A stretch of 64,000 bases of DNA, from NCBI GenBank assembly GCA_949152475.1, contig OX424563.1, positions 21,611,001 to 21,675,000 on the forward strand. Reading direction: 5' to 3'. Below are positions 42,101 through 52,290 of this stretch, piece after piece (within the stretch, counting starts at the first letter, position 1; the number at the start of each line of letters is the position of its first letter). The notes below the pieces were generated by a model. It had not been told where the DNA came from. It searched no databases and saw nothing but the letters and a program-made list of their open reading frames with translations. The DNA is from Terebella lapidaria. Lineage: Eukaryota; Annelida; Polychaeta; Terebellida; Terebellidae. Both the position numbers and the translations under genes were made by a program.

Positions 42101-43153
42101 CAAGTTACATGTATTTACATCTTGCATGGAACTGTATGTACAGATAAACTGTTCACATGAAAGAAATCCAATCAAATATAGATAAATTATTTTTCATTTT
42201 GATACTAAATCACTAGGCCGTCGGAAATGGAAATGATATACATGTAGTGAGCGATATGGATTTTCAAAACAATTTTCTTTTTGCAAATTTCTATATGTGA
42301 TAACCATCTACTTGTACCATGCATTGTAGATATTTGGCGACAGACACGAGGCGAGACAACCCAGGCATGCCAGACATCGTGGCAATCTAAACCGTTGTTT
42401 ATGGATTTACATTAGCCTCGTGCGACCTTGACCTTTATCGCTGTGCTGCCCATCCCACCCTGGGGCTGCCCAGCAAAGAAAAAACAATGACCCACATGGA
42501 ATGGTTGGGAGATTTCCTCCATTCCTAGATGGTCTATGCTCGCCCATGAATACCATGGCAAAACGACTGGTATCAGCCCATTCGCCCATAGCTGGGGCTA
42601 TTTATTACTGAGGATGACACGGTGAATTGCCTCGTTCAAGGTCATTGTCTAGTCGGGCCAGCTGGAGGGGAGGGGGGGTTGTATACATGTAACCTGTAGT
42701 GAAAACGGACGGCAAAGTTGAAATGTTGTGAGTATCATACATGTCTTGTGCAAACTACATTATACATACTAGTAATGTTGTGAATTTATGTGTTTATGGC
42801 ATGTCTTGCAAAACAGTACATTATATGGAAAGTTAATTGATAGGAATGATGTTATTAAACGGCTGGCATCAAAAATTGTGTGAAGACACATACAGGACAA
42901 CGTCTAAACTTGTAGGTTTAGAATGTAGGTTTTACACTGCTGTCCATCGTCCGAGCTCATGCAAATATTCACCAGCATGTCACCATTGTACTCATACATG
43001 CGTCATGCAAGTACAGTGCATAACTTGCTGGATATTGGTACCATACTTCATTAAAACGTAGTTCTTTTATATTTCAACATAAATATGAAGGAGCATTAAT
43101 TCTTTAGCCCAGACTTTTCAGAAAAAACTCAACTTGTTTCGACACAAATATGA

Positions 43154-43878
43154 TACTGTAAACTTACAAAATTTCACGATGTATTAATTTCGCTAATTTC
43201 GCGTTTGAAAAAAAAACGCGAAAATAAATACACGCGAAAATATGGCGAAAATAAATACATATGCAGACCACATCACGCTTGAAATCTTATCAAAGATTTA
43301 ATGTGTTCCATCCGTGCTGTCGCTCACCAAAAAAGGCATTTGTGAGACAATTATCGCCCATAGGTCGCTGAAGATGTCACGTGTCACTCTGACACTGGAT
43401 ACTTCTCTGACCAACAGCACTTTGTTAGTGTAGTTCGTCGGGAAAATGACCAGCCGGCAGAACAACTCATGTGATAATTGTCTCACAAATGCCTTCCTTG
43501 GTTGATGTCGCCACTGTTACTTCATGTGCTCTGGCAGAAATAAACAATGAGCAGATTTATTGAGTATTGATCGTTTGTGTTTTGTTGACTGTCTGAACAT
43601 ACTAGTATGCTAGTATAGCAACATACTAGTGCTAGTATAACGTGAACATACTGTACAAGTACTAGTATTGTACTACTGATCATCTGCAGTTTATGGCAAA
43701 CATACATCTGTGATCAATAATATTTGGGCCTTGTGTATTAAATTGGTACAATTATTTACCAATTTTAAATACCTGATCCCACACCCAACATAAAAACGCG
43801 AACTTAAATCCACGCGAACCTGTTGAGATGTTGAAAACGCGAACATTGATACACGCGAAATTTTATACGTTTACAGTA
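43154..43878. mobile_element. Non-autonomous DNA transposon with terminal inverted repeats, probable TA target site
   Basis: The left end reads tactgtaaacttacaaaatt and the right end, inverted, reads tactgtaaacgtataaaatt, each preceded by TA. Inside both ends are multiple cgcgaaa/tttcgcg words. There is no long open frame, so this is a MITE-like element mobilised by another element's transposase. A TA duplication would suit the Tc1/mariner group. A second, nested perfect 22-bp inverted repeat lies at 43334-43355 and 43473-43494 (aggcatttgtgagacaatta, then tc). Confidence 0.75.
43334..43494. repeat. Nested palindrome, perfect 22-bp arms
   Basis: Arms at 43334-43355 and 43473-43494 are exact reverse complements, with 117 bases between them. 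They lie inside the inverted-repeat element, off centre, and may be a second small element inserted into the first. Confidence 0.85.
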
Positions 43879-46800
43879 ACTGGGGCCAACGACCCACACC
43901 AGGCTTCACTAGCATACATACAATGTACAGCATATATTTCGAAGTAGACTCTATACGAGCACAGTTTACATTTTACATGTTTAAATTTTGCTATGACCTT
44001 TCCTGTCAATGATTTATTTGGTATTTGTCACTATTAGGCTATTAGTGAGTATAATAAGATATCAAATTCCTAATTTCAAACGGTATCAATTCTAAATTGA
44101 ACCTGGGAACTGTCTGAATCACATGGCTGTGTGTATACATCTGTATGTTGAAGGGAAGACACAGTCTGTACTACAAGTTAGTTTGACACTGGCTATAGGG
44201 CACCATGTGATACAATACTGGGAACTCGATATGATCAAGTGTCATTCGTCAAGTTGGCATTAATTAGTAACTTGTTTTCTTCTAAAGAAGGCCCTAAGAG
44301 TGCATGTATGTATCTTTAGTTGATGCAGTTTGTCTAAATTGATATATACAGTAGGACTCCAGCCTGTGGGCACTCCAGAAATGTGGTATTTAATTCCAGA
44401 AATGTGGTATTAAGATTTGCAAGGGTGCATTCGTGCATGAATACGGTACGCCAGTACATCATGTACCCAATGCAGACCCAACCATGTTGTACATGCAATT
44501 GGAAATCAATAATGAGAACCCATCCCTAGATCTCTGTGATTGTTGCCCACTGCTGAGTGCCACTGACCTTAGCTGACCAGGTCACCTCTCAGGCCAAGCT
44601 GTACCTATAAAGATAGCATTCACGGGAGGCAATGTCCAGCAGGCCCCTGTCCGCTAATGTCCGTCCGTCCATCCAAGTCAATGACTGTTGGATGACAATA
44701 TCTGATAGCCGAGCATTTGTGGACAAAACCTTCGCCCACTGTTGACATTCCAGTGTGAAGGTTTGGCCGCGGTATTAGTGAAGATTTTTCCATGGCCATA
44801 CCGTAGGAATGTTGCGATTATTGTGGCATGTCCTTAGGTTAGTGCATGTGGTAAAAGGAACATGTAGACCAACTGAATCCTTGGAGATGTTTTCATTCGA
44901 GTGATATAACAAAGGAACACGATAAAATCCTGAGTATGAGGAAATTTCATAAAGCCACAGGTGCAATAAACCTCATGATGAGGAACACCTGTTGTTTCAA
45001 AGTAATTTACTGGCCAATGTGAATCCATTGAATTAACCGGACAATGTAATTCAGCATTATCCATGCCCCTTGTTGACAGGTACGGAAGTCAACAATGAAC
45101 ATATACTAGTATACAAATTACAGATAAATGGAATTGAATTTCCAGAACGTTTTTCATTTTTAATAAAACGGAAATCTATTGAGCATGTTGAGTGGACAAA
45201 AGAATGAAGGTATACAGGGTCCAGAAACACTATCAACACACTGAAACTGCTACAGTTTCTGTCAGTAATCACAATAAATCACAGATTTTTATTCTCCGAC
45301 GCTAAAACAACAAGGTTCATTGTATTCAAAGTCGTGGTCCAGTGTCATTTTCTAATTTAATTCCATCATTTATCTTGATAGAAGCTGGAAAAAAGGCAGC
45401 CAACATGGCCCCTTAATAAATCTGCACCGAATTGCTCCTAGAAAAATCAACATCCAATCCAAAAGGCTATTTGGAAAATCCATATCTTCCCCTGTCTGAA
45501 TTGGCCTGCAAAAATTAATGGCCGAGAAAACACAACCCAAATATTCAAATTGTACCTCAGGGATGGCAGAGACAAAGAATTTTTTTTCTAACTTTTTTCC
45601 CGCAAATGGGAATAGATGTGGCCATTGAAAGGCAATTTTTTTTTACAATTTCAAATCTAGAGTCTGGCAGAGGCTCTATTAAATGTAAACAGGTAACTAA
45701 CTAGACAACATACTAGGCGCAACTATCACATCCATTTTGTCAACTACATTCGTATCACATCCATTTTGTTGATTTCTCACGCTGTAAACAAATTTTTATT
45801 GATAAAACTAAATTGTATAGTTTTCAAATTATATTTAAACACTTTCTGGGATGGTGGTAAGACCGCCCTTGGCTACACCATTCCAGCAATCTCCATACAA
45901 ATTTTGTCCTTTCATGTTGACTTCACGTATTCATTTTGATAAACTGTATTATTGTGAATTTGTGATTGCAAATAAACTGAAACATCCTCAAATGCTTTTT
46001 TGCTTTTAATTTAATATGTTATTCTTACACAAATACAACACTTGTATGAGATATTACTATTCTAAACTAAACAACATACTGTCTGACAGCTTGTTCGACC
46101 AGAAAATGTCATTCCCTGGCGAACAAATTTAAAAAAAAAAAAAGCTGAACAGCCATGACCTTCTGGGTTCAACTTTCAGCATCTTGCAAGACCAATAATA
46201 AGTTCAATTTAATACTGGTAAAATGGCAATGAGTTGAGAAGCATGATGAACTTGGAGCTGAACCAAGTGGATTGTTAAATTGCAATTACACAATAACAAA
46301 TAAACGGAACCTAATCAGGGCAGGAGTCAACCTGCGTAAGAGACTAAAGGTTGATTATATCATGGATGAGTTTGATATCAGTTCCCAATGATTATCTCTT
46401 TCTTTTCCATTTCAAAACCCTGACAAGGTAAAGTAAAGCAGTACTAAAGCTCATTCGTAGAATCACAATCACGTTTGACTTGAACCTGATTCCAGTGTTA
46501 AAAGATGATGATTTGAATGAATCCAAATAATTTCTCTTCACCAAAACGTGAACCCCACATGGTAACCATTTGTAAGATCAATAGTCCTGTGCTACCGGCT
46601 AAGCCTAGGCTATACACAAAAAAAACCTAGGTGAATGCACTGGGTGACATTTCTTTGTTGAGATGCAGGTGTAGTGAATTCCACGGATCATGTCGTGACT
46701 GGTGCACTGTACCGAGGTCCACCTGACTTTGACTGGGCACTATACACACTCAATGCCATGATATGTGTGATAGCACGGCCAGACCGCCATGTGCTCCACC

Positions 46801-47065
46801 CACGTTTGAAGTTTCAAGAACATCACGTTGAAGTTCTGCCCACACCATCATCAAGCCTGTGCTCTGCCCCCACAAACATGAAACAACACGGACAAGCCTG
46901 ACAGACCCAAAAATGTGCCCATGTTATTATAAAATAAAGCCGCATAGAAGACAGAGAGTCCACAGTTCTACAAATTTGAATTGCTGGTGTGATTTACACG
47001 GTGTTTCTGGAGATTATTCCAATTTAAAGTGGGACAGAAGGGAAGGGGAATTTCCAAAAACTCAC

Positions 47066-47221
47066 CGAAATGTCTGGATTGCTGAAGTCCTGTTCGGTGC
47101 ACGAGCGAACGATCCCTGCCCGCCATCCCCACTCCGAAATTCTGCTCAATTTCAGTCGTCCCTGGCTTTTCACGGACAAAAACCGCTTCCCAACTATCTC
47201 ACGGCGGTATTTGTAATCCAT
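47066..47221 (-). CDS. KDM3: KDM3/JMJD1-family histone demethylase, exon 1 with start codon
   Basis: Seen: 52 codons from ATG at 47221, starting MDYKYRREIVGKRFLSV, with WGWRAGIVRS further on and ending SNPDIS, then donor gtgagt. Known: JMJD1C starts MAVETRAELVGKRFL and has WRAGVIRAVSHRDSRNPDLA; the distance from the chosen ATG to VGKRFL is the same, which is why this start was preferred over in-frame ATGs further upstream. The exon ends in phase 0 and joins exon 2 as NPDIS-VLVEFDD. The REEP start codon lies 719 bases away in the opposite direction. The tandem duplication breakpoint at 47121 falls inside this exon, but this copy is complete. Confidence 0.9.
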
Positions 47222-47940
47222 TGTACACATCAGGTATCCATAATGTTCATAATTTGTGATTTTATCGCCCAAAATGCAGTTGGAATCCAACTCCCTGAAA
47301 CTCTCTCGACCATCTGTACTGGCGTATGAATACAACATGAACTCACTGGGTCACGGGGTCAAAAAGTTATACACGTCCGCATCCGCGTAGCAAGAATATA
47401 GTCCGTGTGATTTTGTTTGTTTTCATGCATTTTCTTCCCGTCAACATGCTATTCAAGCACATATTTTCAAGAATATCAACATATAAACTGTTTCAAGGAT
47501 GAAAGAACCATGTGAAGAACCTATTCAGAGTTTGTTTTGATTTGACACGTGTGACAAATGGACGAGCTGTCAAATTATTAATTTCATTGATGTGAACTTC
47601 TCGGAGTGAAAAAGGCTATAAGTTGGATGCATATTCACAAAATAAGATGACGAGTGGTGCTCTATCACTTCGATCTAACCATCTAGCGAAGAATTGGTAA
47701 AATATTTGATCGCACATCAGCACTGTCATTGTTGTTTCTGAAATCAGCTGTTTACGATTTGACCTCTGTGACCTTTGGCATAGTTTCACGACCCTGGTCA
47801 TGTGACTTTGTATTGAGTGACGTAAAAATTCAGCATGGCCGCCCTGTAACGGAATCTGTGTGTTTTGCTCCGAGTTTGTGAACGATTGTTGTGGACTTGT
47901 TGATGCTTATTCAGGATATTTGTGAACCAGACCCTGCACG
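47222..47940. promoter_or_regulatory. Shared head-to-head promoter region of KDM3 and REEP
   Basis: 719 bases lie between the two start codons, which point away from each other, so both promoters and 5' leaders must lie here unless untranslated exons exist. Visible motifs include a direct repeat TGACCT-ctg-TGACCT at 47760-47774 (nuclear-receptor DR3 spacing on the other strand), TCATGTGA just after it, and TGACGTAA (CRE-like) at 47818-47825. No TATA box can be assigned. Motif calls are by eye; the transcription start sites are unknown. Confidence 0.6.
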
Positions 47941-47972
47941 ATGGTGTCCTTGATCATTTCACGCGTAATTAT
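47941..47972 (+). CDS. REEP: REEP1-4-family ER membrane protein, first coding exon (copy 1)
   Basis: Seen: ATG GTG TCC TTG ATC ATT TCA CGC GTA ATT AT followed by donor gtgagt, giving MVSLIISRVI. Known: REEP1 and REEP2 begin MVSWIISRLVV and REEP3 MVSWMISRAVV. REEP1-4 proteins shape ER tubules through an N-terminal hairpin membrane domain and bind microtubules. The peptide is only ten residues, so the call rests equally on its place head to head with KDM3, the same neighbour pair as JMJD1C-REEP3 in human. Exon 2 (family motif LYPAYYSYKAV) was not found in the window. From this copy, splicing to exon 2 would have to cross duplicate copy 2 and the retrotransposon. Confidence 0.7.
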
Positions 47973-48550
47973 GTGAGTATCAACCCAACAAACTTCTCAA
48001 AGCTGCCAATACACAAAAGTGTAATTTGAAAATCCAAATGTCAATCGCTTCAAGATTGATTGAAAAATCTGACATTCAGTGTTTATTGTTTATGAAAAGT
48101 TGTATTGAAAATTTGGAACCAACTGTCATTAATTTTCTGGGCCTAACTAGCTAGATCTATGAGAAATAAAGGAGCAGTTCCTGAATCTCGTGGGCAGCTT
48201 CATTCCCAGGTGAGACACTACAAATCACCGAATCAAAATTAGGCCTAAATAATGTTGTTTATTTTGAAGTTGAACAATGAACAATAACAGGACACACTCA
48301 ATGACTCATAACAAAATACTGGTTCAGGAGTAGTTTATTACAAAGTTGAAGGTTTATAATGACCGTCTTCTTGTTCAAACTAAACTTTGCGGTTGTTAAA
48401 GGTATTGGGTATATTATTTTTTGTTACTACTTAGTACTTAGAGCCATCTGATCCGTCCTAAATTTGTCACATTCCAAAATTCGCCAACAGCGTTTTCAGG
48501 CCTTGTAATGCAACTGAAACTAATTAGTTCTATCATTCGAGACTGTCCAG

Positions 48551-49308
48551 TAGGCATGTAAATCGGTGGGAGATTTTGAAATCGATGATCGTTGCCTTCC
48601 ACCGAGCGATCATCGATCTTCGAATCTGACCCTTGACTCGGCAATACTCATGCTTGTTGATGGGCAATATCGGCTGGAACCGCCGCGGTCACTGAGGCGC
48701 TAGTGCCATGATACGATGCTGGGGTTAGCATGTATTATAGGGCACAGGAAGAAATAAATGAATAAACCATAAGGTTTTAATAATAGTCCAAAAAAGTTGT
48801 TTGGTAATTGATGATCCGAGTCAAAAATAGCAATGTTTGAAGAAGTTTCATTCGAATCATCAAATGTGGAGCCATTGCACATACGCGGCAAAAATAGTCC
48901 TCAACAATCCCCAAGATTAGATCATAATTTAAGCAATATACTTCGCCTAATCCTTTTGAAAAATCTGCATAAATTCGGTTACGTAATCTAATCTTATAGT
49001 TTACAATGTAACTAATTTAGTATTTGTGAGGAAAACAATTTGCATTACGGTCGGCACCCACCGGCCACCGGTCTGACATAGGCTGCATAGACGTGCTGTA
49101 GGAGTTCTCTCGATGTATTCATACGCGGCTACAAAACAAGAACTAGCTTTTTTTAAAAAGGCGCACGGCCAAAACTGCCCACTCACGAAAATATCCGAAA
49201 CAATTTACGATATGAAAAAAATTGATTCCAAGTATTTCACATCGATCATCGCTCGGCCCAGTACAATCGATCGATCATCGATATCATCGATTTATCGTTA
49301 CATGCCTA
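48551..49308. mobile_element. hAT-like non-autonomous DNA transposon, copy 1
   Basis: 758 bp with terminal inverted repeats taggcatgtaa and ttacatgccta. Subterminal repeats include atcgatgatcg words near both ends. The right flank is gtgtccag; in duplicate copy 2 both flanks are gtgtccag, an 8-bp target duplication typical of hAT elements, while here the left flank has lost two bases. The short open frames inside show no clear transposase motif. Confidence 0.78.
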
Positions 49309-50047
49309 GTGTCCAGGGGATTCATCACTTCGAGTTGACAGTTCGAGATGACAGTTCCAGTTGAGTTGAAAAAGTTAAAATGCCCAATTTTTCCATTACA
49401 GGTTTATTTTGATATATTTATCATGCTATTCGTGGTTTCGTGTTTTACATCAACCGCAGACAGTAAACCAAAACAGAAACAAAACCGGGAACTATTTTAG
49501 TCCGTGGAATGCGACAGTCTCCGTGAGATCACTTTCGGTTTATTTGGAAGATTTGGCGCCGGAAAGTAAGGTTTTCTTCGGAGGCGATTTGGAAGAACAA
49601 CGAACAAGGAGGTTGCGAGAAACTGTTATTATTGTTCAACATGTTCAAGTAGTCTAGAATTATAAGTTGGACTAGTGATGGAGTGATTCATAAGGACCAG
49701 AGTTACACACAGACTTGCATACAGATTGGCGTAGGAATATGGGATGGGGCAACTCTAACTCGAACTGTCATCTCGATCTGTCAACTCGAACTGACTCATT
49801 CCCTACACTCTTCGAGACTGATATCCAACCTTCGTACCAGCAGTTTTTTTCTCCACAAAATGGGCTTCTGAGCTCTGATAATATTGAGTTGATATTGAAT
49901 TTAGGACAAGTGACTCGTAATTTATAAGCGTGTTTTGTCTTTAATTATGACATGTACATATAAAGCTGAAGAGTGGCTCCGAAAAATATGTGGGTTTTCA
50001 GTACAAGGGGAGATTGTTTGTGTGCCTCACACTCCCGTTTGGCTGGA

Positions 50048-50359
50048 TGGGCTCACTCTAGCTGATCGCACTGTAGCATTTTGCTAATCAAAGGCTCAAA
50101 ATGCTAAACAAAAATAGCTTGCTTTCGCACAATTTGAGAAAGTGTAATTGGCATTGTCTTCATAATAATTAATATCGGACTCTTGCATTTCTATCAATCA
50201 TCATGGTCATTGAAGTACTTTCGTCAGTTATTGAATAGTCCTTCGTACAATGCGGTATGCATGCAAGAATTATTGCTAAAAGAAATTATAAAATGCTAAA
50301 AGAAATTTGAAGTTTTTAGCAATTTTTGATTAGCAAAATTTGTCACTAGAGTGAACCCA
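50048..50359. mobile_element. 312-bp MITE, copy 1
   Basis: The ends tgggctcactctag and ctagagtgaaccca are inverted repeats with one mismatch, extended internally by attttgctaatcaaa and its inverse. It is flanked by direct repeats ggctgg (50041-50046 and 50360-50365). It contains several gctaaaa-type words and no coding capacity. Family not determined. Confidence 0.7.
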
Positions 50360-50611
50360 GGCTGGGAAGCGTCAGCATATGTCTACCACTCTGTGAATCT
50401 GGCCTGCGCACCTACGGCGTGAAGTTGGTCATGTACTCGTGATTGTAGATCTATTGCAACAAGATTGTCCATCTGCAGAAAATTCTTCTAATTACTAATA
50501 TGAGCTCAGTTTTGTTCGAAATCCTAGGAACAAGCACAAGTTGCCTAACATAACAAGGTGAATTATGTCAACATTTTATATGTTGCTTCTGTTCTTTTGT
50601 TCTTCCTTCAG

Positions 50612-50687
50612 AATTAATGCTGCTCTCAACAGAAAACTCATTTCATTTGCAGATCAACACCTTGCAGTTGGATCACATGTAGGATAA
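50612..50687 (+). other. Exon-like segment in REEP intron 1, uncertain
   Basis: A strong acceptor (gttcttttgttcttccttcag) is followed by an open phase reading INAALNRKLISFADQHLAVG and ending in TAA. The same segment is in duplicate copy 2 at 62166-62241. It could be an alternative last exon or chance; no family was recognised. Confidence 0.2.
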
Positions 50688-50992
50688 CTGGGCGATTTTT
50701 TCATCTGATACCATAACACATTTGTACCCATAATAAGGCACACCATGTTAATGAAGTCAACAAAAGTTGACCGTTTAATTCTACATGACAATTGTAAGCA
50801 GAAATACATAATAGCATGAAGAGAGATATCTCATGTATTTCTGATGTAAGCCATGTACCAGTAGTCATTTTCAATACATTGTCTTGTATAGTTTATTTTT
50901 GCTGCAGCGTACAGTGGTACAGGTGTGAACTCATATCTGTTTATTGTTATGTGACTAGGACTGAATTTATGTCATCATTGTTGTGACCAGAA

Positions 50993-51093
50993 CGCCATCC
51001 CCACTCCGAAATTCTGCTCAATTTCAGTCGTCCCTGGCTTTTCACGGACAAAAACCGCTTCCCAACTATCTCACGGCGGTATTTGTTATCCAT
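50993..51093 (-). pseudogene. KDM3: Truncated duplicate of KDM3 exon 1
   Basis: This is the first 101 bases of KDM3 exon 1 (from ATG at 51093 through EWGW), ending at the duplication junction. The last 18 codons and the splice donor are missing, so it cannot be spliced to exon 2 as the real exon is. One coding difference is visible: MDNKYRR instead of MDYKYRR. The frame runs on past the junction into unrelated sequence. Confidence 0.9.
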
Positions 51094-51498
51094 TGTACAC
51101 ATCAGGTATCCATAATGTTCATAATTTGTGATTTTATCGCCCAAAATGCAGTTGGAATCCAACTCCCTGAAACTCTCTCGACCATCTGTACTGGCGTATG
51201 AATACAACATGAACTCACTGGGTCACGGGGTCAAAAAGTTATACACGTCCGCATCCGCGTAGCAAGAATATAGTCCGTGTGATTTTGTTTGTTTTCATGC
51301 ATTTTCTTCCCGTCAACATGCTATTCAAGCACATATTTTCAAGAATATAAACTGTTTCAAGGATGAAAGAACCATGTGAAGAACCTATTCAGAGTTTGTT
51401 TTGATTTGACACGTGTGACAAATGGACGAGCTGTCAAATTATTAATTTCATTGATGTGAACTTCTCGGAGTGAAAAAGGCTATAAGTTAGATGCATAT
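51094..51498. promoter_or_regulatory. Duplicate of the KDM3-proximal half of the shared promoter region
   Basis: Matches 47222-47634 except for an 8-base deletion and a base change. It ends in the target site ATAT (51495-51498) of the LTR element. In this copy it is separated from the REEP-proximal half by 7.7 kb. Confidence 0.7.
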
Positions 51499-52208
51499 TA
51501 TCAGAGTGTTAAATTAATTAATTAATGAGATCAATTAATAACTCTGATAAGTGTATATTTATACCAATGTATATTTCTAATAATTTACCTAATTAATTGT
51601 AATAATTTATATAATTAATATTCTTAATTATAATTATGTTTAATGAAGATTACTTCAATATTAAGATCATTATTGTATCATATTAATTACTAGTCATTTA
51701 CAAAAGTCTTATTTTATCTTATACAATTCAAATCTAACAACTAGTTTACTATTCCACTTTTGTACAAGTCACAGCCTGAGAAGTATTCAAAATTTGAAAA
51801 AGACATTAATCTTATTCCAAACAACTGTTCTTTGGCTACAGTTTAAAACCACACAAGATTTTGGTTCTCACGCTCCTGTTTGAATGTGATTGGTCCATTC
51901 AGACTTGACTGGGAAACAGAGTCTTGTCATTGGTTAGTTTTGTAATATTACCTAACCTCAAGCTTCTAGCTGGGAGAAAATTTTAAAATTCAAATCAGTT
52001 GGGAGTTCAGTTCTGGGTCTGAAGACACCATCATCAGTCTGTGACTTACTTCATATTTTTGGACTATCTAAATTACATCATTACAACTGGATTACTCAAT
52101 AAACTGGATTATATTTCTCAACATCTGTCTTTGGATTCAATTCCCCCTGAAGAAAATCTATATACATCAATCAATTAAAAGTACAATATATCACACAAAA
52201 CAGTGATA
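51499..52208 (+). repeat. 5' LTR
   Basis: 710 bp, AT-rich at its start. It begins tatcagagt and ends gtgata, so the ends are TATCA...TGATA rather than the usual TG...CA. The first 50 bases fold back on themselves, with tatcagagt and actctgata as arms. A possible primer-binding site beginning TGG follows at 52211; the matching tRNA was not identified. Confidence 0.92.
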
Positions 52209-52290
52209 TTTGGTGGAGTACATCACGGGAGTGCCTACCAACATCAAGGACTAAAAAGAAAAAAAAGAAAGAAAGAGAGAAGCCAACAAC

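Larger units (their letters stand above)
36153..47065 (-). other. KDM3: KDM3 intron 1, 10.9 kb
   Basis: Bounded by the gtgagt donor of exon 1 and the cttgccttgcag acceptor of exon 2, as is common for a first intron that may hold regulatory DNA. It contains poly-C/G tracts near 36765, 38118, 39231 and 39463, a cluster of ggtaacc motifs at 37019-37086, and an inverted-repeat element at 43154-43878. A GC-richer patch at 46670-46900 has an open plus-strand frame but no recognisable protein. No nested gene could be supported. Confidence 0.7.
47121..50992. repeat. Segmental tandem duplication, copy 1 (3872 bp)
   Basis: From cgccatcccc at 47121 to gaccagaa at 50992. The next base starts the same sequence again. 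It contains the 5' two thirds of KDM3 exon 1, the KDM3/REEP intergenic region, REEP exon 1, a hAT-like element and a 312-bp MITE. Compared with copy 2 without its insertion, the length differs by 20 bases, fully explained by four indels (8, 7, 2 and 7 bases), plus about four base changes seen by eye. Confidence 0.95.
47973..50992 (+). other. REEP: REEP intron-1 sequence, copy 1
   Basis: Starts with the gtgagt donor. Contains a hAT-like element (48551-49308), a MITE (50048-50359) and a cryptic exon-like segment at 50612-50687. The remainder is AT-rich and unremarkable. In this copy it is cut off by the duplication junction. Confidence 0.65.

Noticed and set aside
46674-46901. Plus-strand open patch in KDM3 intron 1 (GALYRGPPDFDWALYTLNA)
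   Set aside because: An acceptor-like sequence precedes it, but no donor, neighbour exon or family could be found.
47222-47338. Extension of KDM3 exon 1 upstream to MLYSYASTDGRE
   Set aside because: The frame is open, but the start at 47221 gives exactly the family's spacing to VGKRFL; identity of the extension in copy 2 only reflects the recent duplication.
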